Assembly: GCA_032716605.1 (NCBI GenBank)
Contig: CM064509.1
Coordinates: 50,289,990-50,353,989, forward strand
DNA from: Paralithodes platypus
Taxonomy: Eukaryota > Arthropoda > Malacostraca > Decapoda > Lithodidae
Length of the DNA: 64,000 nt
Direction of reading: 5' to 3'
The translations under genes and the position numbers were made by a program. Below are positions 62,946 through 64,000 of this stretch, piece by piece. Positions within the stretch are counted from its first letter, which is position 1. Every line of letters starts with the position of its first letter. The notes below the pieces were generated by a model that worked only from the letters and a program-made list of their open reading frames with translations, had not been told where the DNA came from and searched no databases.

Positions 62946-64000
62946 CTGCAAGTTAACACATCAATTAATTGGAGAGCCTTTCCTAGCTTCTCCTCTTGTT
63001 CTGCCCGCTGGACACAGAAACTGCAGTTTGTTGCGCTCTCATTCTCGAAGATTGTCGTACAGAAGCGTCCGTTGCACGACCCATAGTCACGTAGAATGGG
63101 CATCTTTCTGTGGTCTTCGCAATGTGACGGTCAAGGCAAACAATTTGTTTTGGAGTGCTTAGAAAGAGGTTAGGCCCAGTAAAAAACAAAGATTCTGGAA
63201 GCAAATAAAATAAAAATAGGCTACCAGGGGTAGGCTATACTAGCCTATTCAAAGACAAACATTTTAAACTGTGTAGAAAAGGCCACCAGAGGATAGCCTA
63301 GTCAAAAACAGAAAAAGAGAATTGCTGGAGTGATAAAAAAAACTTGGCCGACTGACGTATTCTAGTCAGAAAACAAATATACGAAAACACACACATACAA
63401 AACAAAAAACAAACTGGAATATGCAGAAAATGATTGACTGACAAAGCCTAGTCACAGAAACAGAAATTCCCGAATACAAAGAAATAGGCCAAGTGGTGTA
63501 GTCTATTCACATCCAAAAATCAGGAATGCAGTACACTCAAATAGGCTAATGTACCATGTAAATACTTACAACAGATTAACAGGCTATAGGCTAGGCTAGG
63601 TTTGGGTTAGGTTAAAAGCTTGGTAGGTTAGGTTAGCTACGTTAGTTTTTACAAATACCACCCTTAACTTAAGCAAAGACAATCTGAAGATAAAGAGTCA
63701 AGAATATATCTGGGGGAAAACAAATATAAATGCACTTAGACTTGGTTCAAAAATGGCTGGAATTTAATATGTATCACCTCAAAAAGGTTAGTTTACAAAA
63801 TGACGACGGCGTTCGTCCCTGAAGGCAGGTTAGTACACAATATTGTTTATCAGCAAATTATTATGCAAAGCTTTACTTACATACAAGACAGTACAATAGG
63901 TAATGGGTAAAATCATGGGCTACAATTATATATACAAATAAAGTAGACGTGCCGTTTTGCCCAAAATCAAAATGGCATACCCAACTCTGCGATGGGTTAC
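62946..64000. other. Unclassified DNA, no gene
   Basis: Rich in TAGGCTA/TAGCCTA words. A short GGTTAGGTTA-type stretch lies at 63596-63650. The minus frame 62983-63204 has no domain. No element ends are recognised. Confidence 0.5.

Noticed and set aside
63596..63650. Telomeric TTAGG array
   Set aside because: Only two or three imperfect units in unique DNA. The GGTCA tract at 21518 is also too short to be telomeric.

Overview
This is a eukaryotic window made almost entirely of transposable elements (TEs), their wreckage and simple repeats. I found no convincing single-copy host gene, no rRNA and no CRISPR. The mix of a Jockey-like LINE, CR1-like LINEs, very long (AT)n, (GA)n and GATA microsatellites, tRNA-derived SINEs, piggyBac-like TTAA elements and Ty3/gypsy elements with swapped pol order suggests an arthropod, most likely a decapod crustacean. 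That is an inference from TE style only.

Layout. 1-5.7 kb: two related TTAA-flanked inverted-repeat elements built from a GACTC/GTT motif, the second split by two insertions. 5.7-10.5 kb: a decayed Rex1/L2-type RT fragment, then two copies of one Jockey-like LINE, the longer one (endonuclease plus RT) carrying a 480-bp TTAA MITE. 10.5-24.2 kb: unclassified AT-rich DNA with two copies of a CR1-like LINE (one hit by an RTE-like LINE, one by two MITEs), a SINE, a piggyBac transposase remnant and a second CR1 family (A).

24.2-61.2 kb is one deeply nested structure. A third CR1 family (B) was invaded by a long-armed TTAA foldback element (F). The B+F unit was tandemly duplicated, and the copies then took further insertions: a GGGATCCC-ended TTAA element, inside which lie a 10-kb LTR retrotransposon and three RTE-like LINEs; a 5.3-kb Academ-like DNA transposon; an internally deleted piggyBac-like element; and a second LTR retrotransposon. 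61-64 kb holds another F arm and unclassified DNA.

How the parts relate. TTAA is the recurrent target: at least ten insertions show it, and three have an empty site elsewhere in the window. Both LTR retrotransposons place integrase before reverse transcriptase, the Gmr1-like order, unlike canonical Ty3/gypsy. The Academ-like element encodes a large transposase, a FEN/XPG-like (PIN) nuclease and a terminal CXC cysteine-rich module between ~310-bp TIRs. All large ORFs carry frameshifts or stops, so these copies look inactive. Boundaries come from reading repeats by eye; most are good to a few bases, and those marked approximate are not.
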